A stretch of 64,000 nt of DNA from Oscillospiraceae bacterium (GCA_009784445.1 WRBQ01000003.1:1-64000), one strand, 5' to 3'. Shown: positions 26,322 to 35,844, counted from the first letter of the stretch. Numbers and translations: made by a program. The notes: a model not told the origin generated them from the letters alone.

Positions 26322-27383
26322 CTATTGCCCCGGCAGACACTCTGCAAACTCAATCATAGTATCACTGTGCACCGTGCATTGGCCGGCCACGCTGTGCGGC
26401 AGCATAAAGTAATCGCCCTGCGTGATGGGCCAGGATTGCTCGCCCATGCGCAGCGTGCCCGCGCCTTCGGTCACAACAATAACAGCCGGTGCGGCTAATT
26501 CGCCGGAGCTGCCGCCCGTGACGGTGTGGCGATTTTGCGCAAAGCAGTCGGTGTCCGCCGGGCCAATGAGACTTTCCATGCGCCAGCAGTCGGTGGTGAT
26601 TACAGGCTGCGGCGTTTTTTTGCCCAGCTGCAGCGCGCGCTCGCCATGCGCCGAAAAATCGAAACAATCCAAAGCGATATCCGGTTCAAGTCCAAGATAT
26701 TTCTCGAAGTCGTTGAGCTGGTAGTCCGCGCACCATGCTTCCGGCTGAATGGTGAAGTCGGTGGGTTCCTGCACTTCAAGAATCAAGCAGCCCGCGCCAA
26801 TGGCATGCGCCACCATGGCCGGCACGAGGAAAACATCGCCCTTTTGCACGGGCACAAATTGCAGCAGTTCAGGCATGGCGTCTTTGTTGTGCAGGCTGTC
26901 CTCCACCGCTTGAGCGAACTGCACTTTGGTTAGCTGGCGGTTGAAGCCAAAGTATACCCCTGCGCCGGGGCGAGTGTCGAGCACCGTCCAGCTTTCCGTT
27001 TTGCCGTAACTGGAATTGAAGTGCTGGCGCGAAAACGCGCGGTCGGGGTGGCTTTGCACGGGCAGCCGCACCGCACTGCATAGGTACTTAATTAACACGC
27101 CGAACTCGTTGCGCGCGCCAAGCACCAGTTGCTTTTCAGCAGCCAGCAAGTCAGTTAGCAGCACGTCCGTGCCTTTGATAACCGAAATACCATCGGTGGG
27201 CTTAGCGTTTTTGTTCAGCGCAGCCACGGCGGAGGCAATCCATTCTTCAGGCAAGTTGCCGTCGGCCTCGGGTTTGCCGAGAAAATCACCCAGCAATTTG
27301 CCGCCGGTATAAATGCGAAACACACGGTTTGACTCGAAAAAGATGGGTTCACTGGCGAGTTTTTTAAGGTCGATCATAATCAT
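26322..27383 (-). CDS. manA: Mannose-6-phosphate isomerase, class I
   Basis: VQSHPDRAFSRQHFNSSYGKTESW, DVFLVPAMVAHAIGAGCLILEVQEPTDFT. Confidence 0.88.
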   Translation of the reverse strand: MIMIDLKKLASEPIFFESNRVFRIYTGGKLLGDFLGKPEADGNLPEEWIASAVAALNKNAKPTDGISVIKGTDVLLTDLLAAEKQLVLGARNEFGVLIKYLCSAVRLPVQSHPDRAFSRQHFNSSYGKTESWTVLDTRPGAGVYFGFNRQLTKVQFAQAVEDSLHNKDAMPELLQFVPVQKGDVFLVPAMVAHAIGAGCLILEVQEPTDFTIQPEAWCADYQLNDFEKYLGLEPDIALDCFDFSAHGERALQLGKKTPQPVITTDCWRMESLIGPADTDCFAQNRHTVTGGSSGELAAPAVIVVTEGAGTLRMGEQSWPITQGDYFMLPHSVAGQCTVHSDTMIEFAECLPGQ

Positions 27384-28654
27384 TAACCCTCCCGGTATTG
27401 TATTAGTTTTTGCGCATCTGCGAGGCTTGCGAACACGCCTGCGCCGGTTAGCCCAAACAGTGCCGCACCATAAGCGGCCTCTTCTTTATGCACCGGTATA
27501 TGTAGTGGCATTGCAAATTGCTCGGCAAATAGGCGGCGCAGCGGCTCGCCTTTGCGCACCGCATTGCCGGATGCCACCAGCATGCTGTGCCCTGCGATGT
27601 TTTCGGCGCGATACATGTCGTGCAGCTCCTGCACAATGCCTTGCAACACGCCATGAGTAAGATGCTTGGGCGTAAAATTTTCCAACCCAAGGCCGCTGAT
27701 TGCACCGCGCAGAGCGGGGTTTGCACGCGTGCCACCAAAGCGAGTGTCCACCGTCAGCGAATGCTCAGGTGGCTGCATGGCTAGGGCATTCATGGCGGGG
27801 TAGAGTTCATCTGTCGCCGCAACGCCTGCCATGGCAAGCACTTGGCGAAAGAAATCTTCAAGCATGGCGTAAGCCCGGCCGCCGCACAGTGCTGCGCCGA
27901 CTGCCAAGCTGCCGCCACAAGGCATGGGGCGCGTTTCGAGATGAGTCCCCTGCCCTGTAAACGAGATTTGACTGCCGGTGCCCACGTTGACTAATATGCT
28001 TTTTTCGGGCTCACGCACACTGCCAATAAAGCTGGCTTGGTTGTCGCCAATGGCACAAAACACGGGGATGCCCTGCGGGGTTTGGCCGAGCTTTTCTGCT
28101 TGGTTGGTTACGCGAGGCAGCATGGGCCAGTCTACCGTGAACTTGCCAGCAGCGATGTCAAATAGACCAAAGCTTGCGGCGTTGGTTGCGTTGACTAGGG
28201 GCGTGGTTGCGCCCGCCAGCTGCATGGCCACGTAATCATGGATGGTGCAGAAGGTGACGGCCTGTGTGGGCACTTCGTTGTGCTGCATGTTGTAATCATG
28301 CGTGGCACAGCCGTAGCCCGCAGGCACGCCGAGCTCGGGCACTAACGCACCACGTTGGTCCTGCCAAGTGGCGAGTGGGCTGCATGCCTTGCCCTGCGCG
28401 TCAATATACAGCATACCGTGCATTTGCCCAGCGATGCCCAAACTTGCGATGTCACTGTGTTTGGCCACAGCAGCGTTGAGTAAATCTTGTGCCTTGGCGA
28501 GAATTTTCGCTGGGTCTTGCAGGCGCTCGAACGGCTTGCCTGCGATGTTCGTGTCGTTGGGCAAGGTTGTGCTTTCGATGGTTGCGCCGGTTTGCGCGTC
28601 AATTACCGTCAGGCACAGGGTGGTGGTGCCGATGTCTAAACCTAAAGCTTTCAT
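27383..28654 (-). CDS. FGGY carbohydrate kinase (sedoheptulokinase/xylulokinase-like)
   Basis: LGLDIGTTTLCLTVID, IAGQMHGMLYIDAQGKACSPLATWQDQRG, FCAIGDNQASFIGSV. Confidence 0.85.
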   Translation of the reverse strand: MKALGLDIGTTTLCLTVIDAQTGATIESTTLPNDTNIAGKPFERLQDPAKILAKAQDLLNAAVAKHSDIASLGIAGQMHGMLYIDAQGKACSPLATWQDQRGALVPELGVPAGYGCATHDYNMQHNEVPTQAVTFCTIHDYVAMQLAGATTPLVNATNAASFGLFDIAAGKFTVDWPMLPRVTNQAEKLGQTPQGIPVFCAIGDNQASFIGSVREPEKSILVNVGTGSQISFTGQGTHLETRPMPCGGSLAVGAALCGGRAYAMLEDFFRQVLAMAGVAATDELYPAMNALAMQPPEHSLTVDTRFGGTRANPALRGAISGLGLENFTPKHLTHGVLQGIVQELHDMYRAENIAGHSMLVASGNAVRKGEPLRRLFAEQFAMPLHIPVHKEEAAYGAALFGLTGAGVFASLADAQKLIQYREG

Positions 28655-30915
28655 AGTCTCGTTGACTCCAAATCCAGCCGCGCGATGATGTCTTGTTGAA
28701 TCGCAGGCGAAAGGTCAAGGAAATTCACGAACGTACCGTGAATGCGCATCACATATACCCCGCTGGGTGCATATTTCTTGGGATTAGCGAGAACTTTGCG
28801 CAGGGTTTCGGGCGTAGTGACATTCACGTACAAATAAAATGGCGAGACTTTGCCGGCATTTGCTTCGTTAAAGAACAGCGGCGCAACCACGCGTTTGGCA
28901 AAGGCAAGCCCTTTGTCTTCTTCCGTTTTTGCGTCGGCGAAATACTTGGGGTCAATGCCGTAGTGCGAGGCATAGCCGCCGCTGAATTTCTCGTAAGGCA
29001 ATGCAAAACTACTCAGCGTGCGTAAACCCATGCCTTGGTTGGCGTCGCCGTGCAGGGGGTCGGTGCCGTAGTTAAGCTGCGTGCGAGCGCGGCGACCATC
29101 GGGCGTGGCACCCACCCAGTAGCCATATAGCAAATGCGTGCTGGGCGTGCTGAAATCAGGCCTAAAGGCATTGCCTAGGTAATTCTTCTGCGCCGCCACG
29201 ATGTCCGCAACGCGACTTGCCACGTCAGCGGCTTCTTGGTCGGCAACCGCAAGGTGATTGCCAAACTTGGGCGCCGCCAGCAGGAATTGTTGCAAGTCTT
29301 CATAGCCGACGAAGTCTTTTTGCAAGGCGATTACTAAATTTGCAGCATCGTCGGGGCGCTCAGCAAGGAGTTTATCGATGGCCACAAAGCTATCTGCAAC
29401 AACTGCCAGCCCGTGAATGAGGCAGCCGCTGCCGTTGTATTTCGTGCCCTGTTTGTTGGGGTCACGCATGTCGATTTCATCACAGCCCATGGCGGCACTC
29501 AAGAACGGCACTGGCAGCTGCGACAGCGCACGCGAGCAACCATTGGCGGCTTCAGCCATGACGGCAGCGTATTTCTCCACCGCGGCGTAGAATATTTTGC
29601 GGATGTTGCGAAGCTCAAGTGCTTCATCACCAATTTGCTTGCCGGTGATTAACGACTTGCCGTCGTTCAGGCACAGCTCAAGAATTTTGGCCAAGTTGAG
29701 CCAGCTGTTTGTTGTGTTGGCGTTGTCACGGCCCATAATCAGCGGCTCTTGGCAGCCTGCAATGGCGTAATCGGGCAGGTCGGCTTCGTCAACGCCATTG
29801 CGGCGCAGCACCTCAAACACGGCGGCGTCGTTGAACAATGAGGGAGTGAGCACACCAGGCGTGAAGAAGAACCGGCCAAGCGATTGATACAGTTCATCGG
29901 GCGTGTTTTGGTGCAGCTTCACAGACAGAATCGGCTGCGGCAGATTCATGTCAAAGTAGGCATCCAGCAGCGCGTAGCTGGTGAGGCTAGTGAGGTCGTT
30001 GCCTTGCACATCCTTGCCGCCAATGATGAGGTTTTGCGAAATCGCCCAGCTACGGTCGCCCACATTGTAAAACACCAGCAAGTGCTTGAGCAGCGCAGCG
30101 GCACTATCGCGGTCTAGGTTTTCGGCAGCGCGGTAGGGTTCAAAAATGCGGTCGGCATTGCCAACGGAGAATGCGAATGGGTTTGGCGCTTGCTCCAAGC
30201 ACATCACCTGCCACAGCAACATGTAGCTCTGCACGGCCTCGCGCAGGGTGCGTGCGCCATAGCGCGGCACGCGCTCTAAGACTTGCGCCAGCTTACCCTG
30301 CCCCTGCTTGCGGGCAATTTCTGCGTAACGCCCTGCCAAAATGGTGGCGGCTTCTAAGGCGGCTTTGAGCGCAGGGTTTTTCGTTTTTTCCGCAACGGCA
30401 ACAACGCCATGTTCAAGCATGGGCCGAAAATCGGGAATCAAGTGCCCGGTGACTTGCTCAACAAAAAAAACCACTTCGCCCGTGAGATCTTCCACACCGG
30501 CGTAGACTTCGCCCAGCGCTTTGGCATAGGCACCCTTTTGCTCGTAGGCGCGAGCGTCGTCGATAGCATCTTGCGTAATGCCCTCACCCGGCGTGATATC
30601 GCCAAACACGGCGGTGGGGTCGCAGTAACCCGCGAAGCTTTCCACCTCAAACGTGGGGTTAATGAGCGCATAACTGCGGGCGAAGGCATCGCGTTGGGTG
30701 CCTGCAAACACAGCGTTTTTGCTGATGGAAAGCGGCAACTCGCGCGCCACAACCTTGAGGGTTTCGGCAGCACGTTGCTGGGGAGAAAGATCGGCGAACT
30801 CTTCACAGCAGCGGCGTTGCAGCTGCTTGATGAAAAACCAGCCGTCGAGGCGGGTGCGCTCGCGCTCTTCGCGGAACAAATCGTTGGCCATTTGGGTGAT
30901 GTGCTCGTTGGTCAT
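28651..30915 (-). CDS. Glycyl radical enzyme (PFL/diol-dehydratase superfamily), substrate unknown
   Basis: 754 aa; active-site loop YAIAGCQEP (Cys-X-Glu) and C-terminal VMRIHGTFVNFLDLSPAIQQDIIAR (Gly loop). Confidence 0.88.
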   Translation of the reverse strand: MTNEHITQMANDLFREERERTRLDGWFFIKQLQRRCCEEFADLSPQQRAAETLKVVARELPLSISKNAVFAGTQRDAFARSYALINPTFEVESFAGYCDPTAVFGDITPGEGITQDAIDDARAYEQKGAYAKALGEVYAGVEDLTGEVVFFVEQVTGHLIPDFRPMLEHGVVAVAEKTKNPALKAALEAATILAGRYAEIARKQGQGKLAQVLERVPRYGARTLREAVQSYMLLWQVMCLEQAPNPFAFSVGNADRIFEPYRAAENLDRDSAAALLKHLLVFYNVGDRSWAISQNLIIGGKDVQGNDLTSLTSYALLDAYFDMNLPQPILSVKLHQNTPDELYQSLGRFFFTPGVLTPSLFNDAAVFEVLRRNGVDEADLPDYAIAGCQEPLIMGRDNANTTNSWLNLAKILELCLNDGKSLITGKQIGDEALELRNIRKIFYAAVEKYAAVMAEAANGCSRALSQLPVPFLSAAMGCDEIDMRDPNKQGTKYNGSGCLIHGLAVVADSFVAIDKLLAERPDDAANLVIALQKDFVGYEDLQQFLLAAPKFGNHLAVADQEAADVASRVADIVAAQKNYLGNAFRPDFSTPSTHLLYGYWVGATPDGRRARTQLNYGTDPLHGDANQGMGLRTLSSFALPYEKFSGGYASHYGIDPKYFADAKTEEDKGLAFAKRVVAPLFFNEANAGKVSPFYLYVNVTTPETLRKVLANPKKYAPSGVYVMRIHGTFVNFLDLSPAIQQDIIARLDLESTRL

Positions 30916-31607
30916 GTGGTAATCTCCTTAAGATTGGCTTGTTTGAAGGCTTGTTTAAAGGCCTGCAATGTGTCTTCAGGCACAAAGGCGGGTTCAAAGT
31001 TGTAGTTCTCCCATTTGCCGCGCCCAAGCTCGTGGTAGGGCAACAGCTCAAAGGTCATCTTAGAGGTGTTAAGCTGCGTGAAATAAGCCAAATAATCATC
31101 AAGCAGGTGGGTATTGTGGCCGTGCAGCAGAATCAAGCGAATGTGCAGCTGGCGACCCTGCGCGGCCTCGATATTCGCTTTGACTTGCACGTTACTCAGC
31201 CCAGTGAGCCGCTGGTGTACGTCATCATGCGGGTGCTTGAAGTCGATGATCAAGTGGTCAATGTGCGGGTATAATTCGGGCAAGCGCGGATGTGTGCCGT
31301 TTGTTTCAATGCAAGTGTGGATGCCCGCGGCTTGCAGCTCACGCAATAGCTCGGCTACGGCGTTGAACTGCACAGTTGGCTCGCCGCCGGTGAGCGTGAC
31401 CCCGCCGCCGTCGAAAAACATGGGTTTGCAGCGTGTTGCGTGCGCGACCAATTCACTAAGCACTAAGCACTGCACACTAAGCACTGGTATACCCTCGGGG
31501 TTGCTGCACCAAGGGCAGCGCATGTTGCAGCCCTGCAAATGCAGCACTAGGCGGTTGCCGGGGCCGTCTTGGCTGTAGTTAAAGCCGGTTTGGAAGATGT
31601 GAAGCAA
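30912..31607 (-). CDS. Glycyl-radical enzyme activating enzyme (radical SAM), short form
   Basis: GCNMRCPWCSNPEG (CX3CX2C), GGVTLTGGEPTVQF, IIDFKHP; no CX2CX2CX3C ferredoxin insert. Confidence 0.88.
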   Translation of the reverse strand: MLHIFQTGFNYSQDGPGNRLVLHLQGCNMRCPWCSNPEGIPVLSVQCLVLSELVAHATRCKPMFFDGGGVTLTGGEPTVQFNAVAELLRELQAAGIHTCIETNGTHPRLPELYPHIDHLIIDFKHPHDDVHQRLTGLSNVQVKANIEAAQGRQLHIRLILLHGHNTHLLDDYLAYFTQLNTSKMTFELLPYHELGRGKWENYNFEPAFVPEDTLQAFKQAFKQANLKEITT

Positions 31608-31609
31608 CG

Positions 31610-31807
31610 TTATCCCTCTTCCTTGTCGCGCTGCATGGCTTCATCAATGGCACGATTGATAAATGCGTTCATGCTTTCGCCGTGCGCGGCTGCGTGTGCC
31701 TGCACTTGCTCTCTTTTGCCTTTTTTCATCCTCACCCTAAATTCATCATAATGTGCTTTCACGTACTCAGCCGTGTATTTTTTATGTTTTTCAGTAACAG
31801 GTGACAT
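31610..31807 (-). CDS. Arc/CopG-like ribbon-helix-helix small protein
   Basis: MSPVTEKHKKYTAEYVKAHYDEFRVRMKKGKREQVQAHAAAHGESMNAFINRAIDEAMQRDKEEG. Confidence 0.7.
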   Translation of the reverse strand: MSPVTEKHKKYTAEYVKAHYDEFRVRMKKGKREQVQAHAAAHGESMNAFINRAIDEAMQRDKEEG

Positions 31808-31844
31808 ATCATAGCTCCTTTGTTCAATCTCCACAAATCAATTG

Positions 31845-31910
31845 GTCCCAATTCAGCCGAAGTTCGTTCAATATTTCCATCTTGACGAACTGGGACTAAT
31901 ATGTTATACT
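31845..31910 (+). promoter_or_regulatory. Divergent intergenic promoter (TTGACG-17-TATACT) overlapped by inverted repeats
   Basis: GTCCCAATTC...GAACTGGGAC (31845-31854/31887-31896) and AGTTCGT...ACGAACT (31861-31867/31885-31891); -10 at 31905-31910. Confidence 0.6.
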
Positions 31911-31932
31911 ATACTTATGGAGGAAATTAATT

Positions 31933-32145
31933 ATGAAACGTGATCTTGCAACCATCGACGCAATGGGCCTGATTCTCGAAAACATTGAAGTTGTCTTAAA
32001 ATGCATCACCATGGGTGACGCAAATGCAGGCGATATCCAAACACTTGCCTACATCGCAGACGAATACCTCACCCAACTGCGCGAAGCCATCTCAAGAATT
32101 CCTGCATGCCGTTTCACGCCAACATCTCATGATAAACCCGCGTGA
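31933..32145 (+). CDS. Small hypothetical protein
   Basis: 70 aa MKRDLATIDAMGLILENIEVVLKCITMGDANAGDIQTLAYIADEYLTQLREAIS; GGAGG SD. Confidence 0.55.
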   Translation: MKRDLATIDAMGLILENIEVVLKCITMGDANAGDIQTLAYIADEYLTQLREAISRIPACRFTPTSHDKPA

Positions 32146-32779
32146 GCACTTCTTTGCGCAACAGACCATTCACGTGTTCGCGGTCGAATTGCGCCTGCAC
32201 TTCGACCATGTGTTCATCGTAATTTGCGTCGCCGGGGCGTGGATCGTACGAGTGCGAGGTTCGGTAAACCGCCCAGCTTTCACGCGTGTAGTCAATGGGA
32301 TTGGTGAATTCGCGCTCGGTGGGTGCGGTGAAGAAATCGTCAGTTGCCCATGTGCTGTGTGCAATGCTGCTGCCGCCGGGTGTGCGATTATAAATGACAA
32401 TCACCGGCGTGCCAGGCTTGGCAATGCGCTTACACTCGGCGCGAAATGCCTCAATGTCGAACCAATGCAGCGCTTGCGCCACGGTGATGGCGTCCACGCT
32501 TTGGGCGGGCAGGCCGGTGGCTTCCGCTGCGGCTGCCACCACGTGGATATTCTCGTGCGGCACCAGTTGAGCACGCATGTCATCGTTTGGCTCAACTGCA
32601 TGCACGGTGTAGCCGCGCGCCGCAAGCAACTGTGTAAACTTGCCCGTGCCTGCGCCGATGTCGGCAATGCTAGCACCAGGCGGCAGCAGCGTTGCGATAT
32701 AGTCGAGAGCTTCGGCGGGGTAGCTCGGGCGAGCGGCGGCATAGGCCTGTGCTTTGCCGCTGAAAAGTTGTGTGTTCAT
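32114..32779 (-). CDS. Class I SAM-dependent methyltransferase
   Basis: IADIGAGTGKFTQLLAARGYTVHAVEPN; AITVAQALHWFD. Confidence 0.85.
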   Translation of the reverse strand: MNTQLFSGKAQAYAAARPSYPAEALDYIATLLPPGASIADIGAGTGKFTQLLAARGYTVHAVEPNDDMRAQLVPHENIHVVAAAAEATGLPAQSVDAITVAQALHWFDIEAFRAECKRIAKPGTPVIVIYNRTPGGSSIAHSTWATDDFFTAPTEREFTNPIDYTRESWAVYRTSHSYDPRPGDANYDEHMVEVQAQFDREHVNGLLRKEVLTRVYHEMLA

Positions 32780-33519
32780 GGTGCTTCCTTCCTCGCTTTG
32801 ACCAGCAAAAAATTGGGCTTAAGATATTCTTGCACAATCGCGGGCAGCCTTTGCACAGCCCAATCCTTCGGCAGCGGCTCACAAACTTCCTCAAGAATGA
32901 ACCCCGCTTTGGCCACGGTGGTCAACAGCTCGCCCATGGGGCGGTGATATTTCACCACGCCGTCAACAATCCAGCTCGTTTCGCGTTTGCCGCTTTGGTT
33001 GTAGTTTGAAAAGGTGTAGGAAATACGCTGCCCATCTTGGCGATTGAAGCCGCCTTTGCCGTCAATGGTTGCGGTGCTGATGGGGTGCTCCTGCGAAAAC
33101 AAGAGGCAACCGCCGGGGTTGAGCAAGCCGTAAATGTCTTGCACAAGCCGCGCAAAATCTTCAACGTAATGGAATGCCAGCGAGCTATAAACCAAGTCGA
33201 AAGTTTCTGCCAGGCATAATTCTGCCATGCTCATACGAACATATTCAATGCCCGTGCCGCACGATTCTTTCGCCGCCTGCGCCAGCATGTTCTCTGAGAT
33301 GTCCAGTCCAAGCACTCGTGTGGCACCACGGCGAACAAAATCCAAGCAATTGCTTCCTGCGCCGCAGCCTAAGTCTAGCACTGCCTTGCCAGCCAAGTTC
33401 GGCAGCAAGTCTGCCATTGCGGGTTGCTCCAACAGGTTGTTTATGCAATTTTCATTGTTGCGCAGGGCACGATAGCCCGCGAAAAATTCCGGGTCGTCGT
33501 AAATATTCTGGTCGCCCAT
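32776..33519 (-). CDS. Class I SAM-dependent methyltransferase
   Basis: AVLDLGCGAGSNCLDFVRRGATRVLGLDISENML. Confidence 0.88.
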   Translation of the reverse strand: MGDQNIYDDPEFFAGYRALRNNENCINNLLEQPAMADLLPNLAGKAVLDLGCGAGSNCLDFVRRGATRVLGLDISENMLAQAAKESCGTGIEYVRMSMAELCLAETFDLVYSSLAFHYVEDFARLVQDIYGLLNPGGCLLFSQEHPISTATIDGKGGFNRQDGQRISYTFSNYNQSGKRETSWIVDGVVKYHRPMGELLTTVAKAGFILEEVCEPLPKDWAVQRLPAIVQEYLKPNFLLVKARKEAP

Positions 33520-33531
33520 CCCAATACTCCT

Positions 33532-34200
33532 TTAGTACGACATCTGCTGCTTGTAGGCCATGTCCCAAAACAGATACTCAAACTCCACGCTTGAAATAAA
33601 AATCTCTGCGATGTTCTCGCGCTGCGCAGGCGACATGTGTTCCACTAAGCCGTCTAGTGCATCATAAAACCACGCAAACGACTGCGCAAATTCGTCGCTG
33701 GCATACATATCAATCCAACTTTTGTAGGGATTATTCTCGTATTGTGCGGCGAAGTCCGCTTTCAGCCGGGCGCCGTAGTCGGCGTAGGTCCAGGCGCAGG
33801 GAAACACGGCCGCAAGCAGTTCCGCCAGCCCACCGGTGAGGCCATAATGCAACATGTTGGCGGTGTAACTGCGGTTAAACAGCGAAGACTTGGCTTGAGC
33901 TGCCTCTTGTTCCGTGATGCCGAACTGTTTCATGTAGGCGCGGTGCAGCTCCATCTCGCCGTTGAGTATGTAATCTTGGCTACGCGAAAAGCCCGCCATA
34001 AGCTGTTCGGTATCGGATTTCATTACCGCTGCGGCAAACACTTTGGCATACTGCAACAGATACAGATAATCCTGCACCAAGTAAAACTTGAACGATTCGA
34101 GGGCGAGTGTCCCCTGCCCCAAGCCCTGCACAAAGGGGTGGTTGTAGCCGTCCTCCCACACCTTGTTTGCGCGCTCTTTTAGGCTGTGCGAAAAACTCAT
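33532..34200 (-). CDS. tenA: Thiaminase II / TenA family protein
   Basis: HPFVQGLGQGTLALESFKFYLVQDYLYLLQYAKVFA; Cys in FPCAWTYADYG. Confidence 0.88.
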   Translation of the reverse strand: MSFSHSLKERANKVWEDGYNHPFVQGLGQGTLALESFKFYLVQDYLYLLQYAKVFAAAVMKSDTEQLMAGFSRSQDYILNGEMELHRAYMKQFGITEQEAAQAKSSLFNRSYTANMLHYGLTGGLAELLAAVFPCAWTYADYGARLKADFAAQYENNPYKSWIDMYASDEFAQSFAWFYDALDGLVEHMSPAQRENIAEIFISSVEFEYLFWDMAYKQQMSY

Positions 34201-34272
34201 GCACTTATCCTCCTTGCGTTTCACTCATTGTACCATAATTCAATGTAAAAAGCAACCTAATCGAATAAAAAA

Positions 34273-34296
34273 ATGCAACCCAGTCGCGGGTCGCAT
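34273..34296 (-). terminator. Rho-independent terminator of the tRNA-His/tRNA-Gln unit (minus strand)
   Basis: ATGCGACCC-gcgactg-GGGTTGCAT-TTTTTTT on minus strand. Confidence 0.7.
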
Positions 34297-34442
34297 CGTT
34301 AGACAAAGTGAAAAGCCTGCGCGCGAGGGTGCTCGCCGCAGGCATGTAAGCATTGAATAAAAAGATGCACGTTTCTCACGGGAAATAAAATTCACGCTCC
34401 CACGAAAGTGAAAGCGCGAACTGTCCGCGGCGACTCGCCCGC

Positions 34443-34517
34443 TGGCTGGGGTAGCAGGATTTGAACCTACGAATGCCAGAGTCAAAGTCTGGTGCCTTAC
34501 CGCTTGGCGATACCCCA
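34443..34517 (-). tRNA. tRNA-Gln (UUG), CCA encoded
   Basis: TGGGGTATCGCCAAGCGGTAAGGCACCAGACTTTGACTCTGGCATTCGTAGGTTCAAATCCTGCTACCCCAGCCA; anticodon TTG. Confidence 0.95.
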
Positions 34518-34566
34518 TTATTTTAGAGAAGAGCAACAACCCCTGCTGCTGCGTTGCAAAACAACG

Positions 34567-34644
34567 TGGGGTGGATAAGCGGACTCGAACCGCCGACCTC
34601 TAGGGCCACAACCTAGCACTCTAACCACCTGAGCTATATCCACC
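34567..34644 (-). tRNA. tRNA-His (GUG), CCA encoded
   Basis: GGTGGATATAGCTCAGGTGGTTAGAGTGCTAGGTTGTGGCCCTAGAGGTCGGCGGTTCGAGTCCGCTTATCCACCCCA; G-1 present. Confidence 0.95.
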
Positions 34645-34836
34645 ATAGCAACATTTCTATTATACAGCATTTGCAAGTGCTTGTCAAGAGCTTTTTGTAA
34701 GTTTTTTTGCTTCAATTAAAAATGATTTTGCGCGTTTTTTCATGTTTGTGCAAAATGACGAAAAATAAAGCTTGACAAACCCACCAAAATGTGGTATGAT
34801 GTAAATTGTTAGCTTGGGTTGGAACGGTGGATTGGG

Positions 34837-35406
34837 ATGGATTTGCACGAATGTCGCGACGAAATCCTTGCGGAAATGTTCGTGCGTGGCGAGCAAAGCA
34901 CGGCGGCATTTGAGCTGTTGTTGCAACGCATGATGCCTGTTTTGTATGCGCGCGTGGAGTCCGCTTGGCAACGTGTTGGCGGTGCTGTGGCGCGCGATGA
35001 CTTGCTGCAAGAAGCCACGATGGCCTTCCTCAGCGCAGTCACCACTTACCAAACTGGTCGAGGTGCCAGCCTGCGCACATTCGTGAGCGTGTGTGTCAGC
35101 AATCGATTAAACGATGCTCTGCGCAAGCACGCAGCCACGCCTCAGCTGGAGCAATTGCTAGAAAACGCACTGCCGCCTAGTTTGTCCGCCATGGATCCTC
35201 AAGATCTTTACGCCGCCATGGAAGACGCCCGACGCCTTCAGCAAGTGATGGCACAGCAGCTAACCGCGCTTGAGCGCAATGCATTGCAAGCGCACATGGA
35301 CGGCATAGACTACAACAACGCAGCAAAAACACTTGGGATTTCAATCAAAGCAATGGACAACGCGCTGCAACGCGCCCGCCGCAAATTGTTGCAACACTTG
35401 CCGTAA
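34837..35406 (+). CDS. Sigma-70 family RNA polymerase sigma factor
   Basis: AVARDDLLQEATMAFLSAVTTYQTGRGASLRTFVSVCVSNRLNDALRK; C-terminal sigma-4-like region; TTGACA-17-TATGAT promoter upstream. Confidence 0.8.
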   Translation: MDLHECRDEILAEMFVRGEQSTAAFELLLQRMMPVLYARVESAWQRVGGAVARDDLLQEATMAFLSAVTTYQTGRGASLRTFVSVCVSNRLNDALRKHAATPQLEQLLENALPPSLSAMDPQDLYAAMEDARRLQQVMAQQLTALERNALQAHMDGIDYNNAAKTLGISIKAMDNALQRARRKLLQHLP

Positions 35407-35502
35407 CTCTCTCCCCTGCCCTTATTCGCTCCTAGTAGCCATAAGGCGGTGCAATTCCGCCAAGGAGCAAAATTTATTTTTCTAAGCGAGGTAGATTGGC
35501 AC

Positions 35503-35784
35503 ATGTACGAAGACAAAACTCTCATCTGTAGGGACTGCAACAACGAATTCATCTTCACCCAAGGTGAACAAGAATTCTATGCGGAAAAAGGCTTTGAAAA
35601 CGAGCCCGGCCGTTGTAAAGACTGCCGTGACAATCGCAAACGCGGCAACCGCGGCGAGCGCGAAATGTTCGAAGCCCAATGCGCAGAATGTGGCGGCATC
35701 GCCCGCCTGCCGTTCCGTCCGCGCGAAGATGGCCGCCCTGTGTTCTGCAGCGCGTGCTTTGAAGCGCAGAAGGAGAATGGATAA
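35503..35784 (+). CDS. Zinc-ribbon domain protein
   Basis: DKTLICRDCNNEFIFTQGEQEFYAEKGFENEPGRCKDCR...CAECGG...FCSACF. Confidence 0.85.
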   Translation: MYEDKTLICRDCNNEFIFTQGEQEFYAEKGFENEPGRCKDCRDNRKRGNRGEREMFEAQCAECGGIARLPFRPREDGRPVFCSACFEAQKENG

Positions 35785-35822
35785 ATTTTTCGGCATGGCC
35801 AAAAGATTTTTCCGCAACCAGA

Positions 35823-35844
35823 ACCGTCCCCTATGTGGGGGCGG
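35823..35844 (+). terminator. Rho-independent terminator
   Basis: CCGTCCCC-tatg-TGGGGGCGG-TTTTTTT. Confidence 0.85.

Noticed and set aside
34201-34440. TPP riboswitch upstream of tenA
   Set aside because: No THI-box motif; hairpins present fit tRNA-operon terminators.
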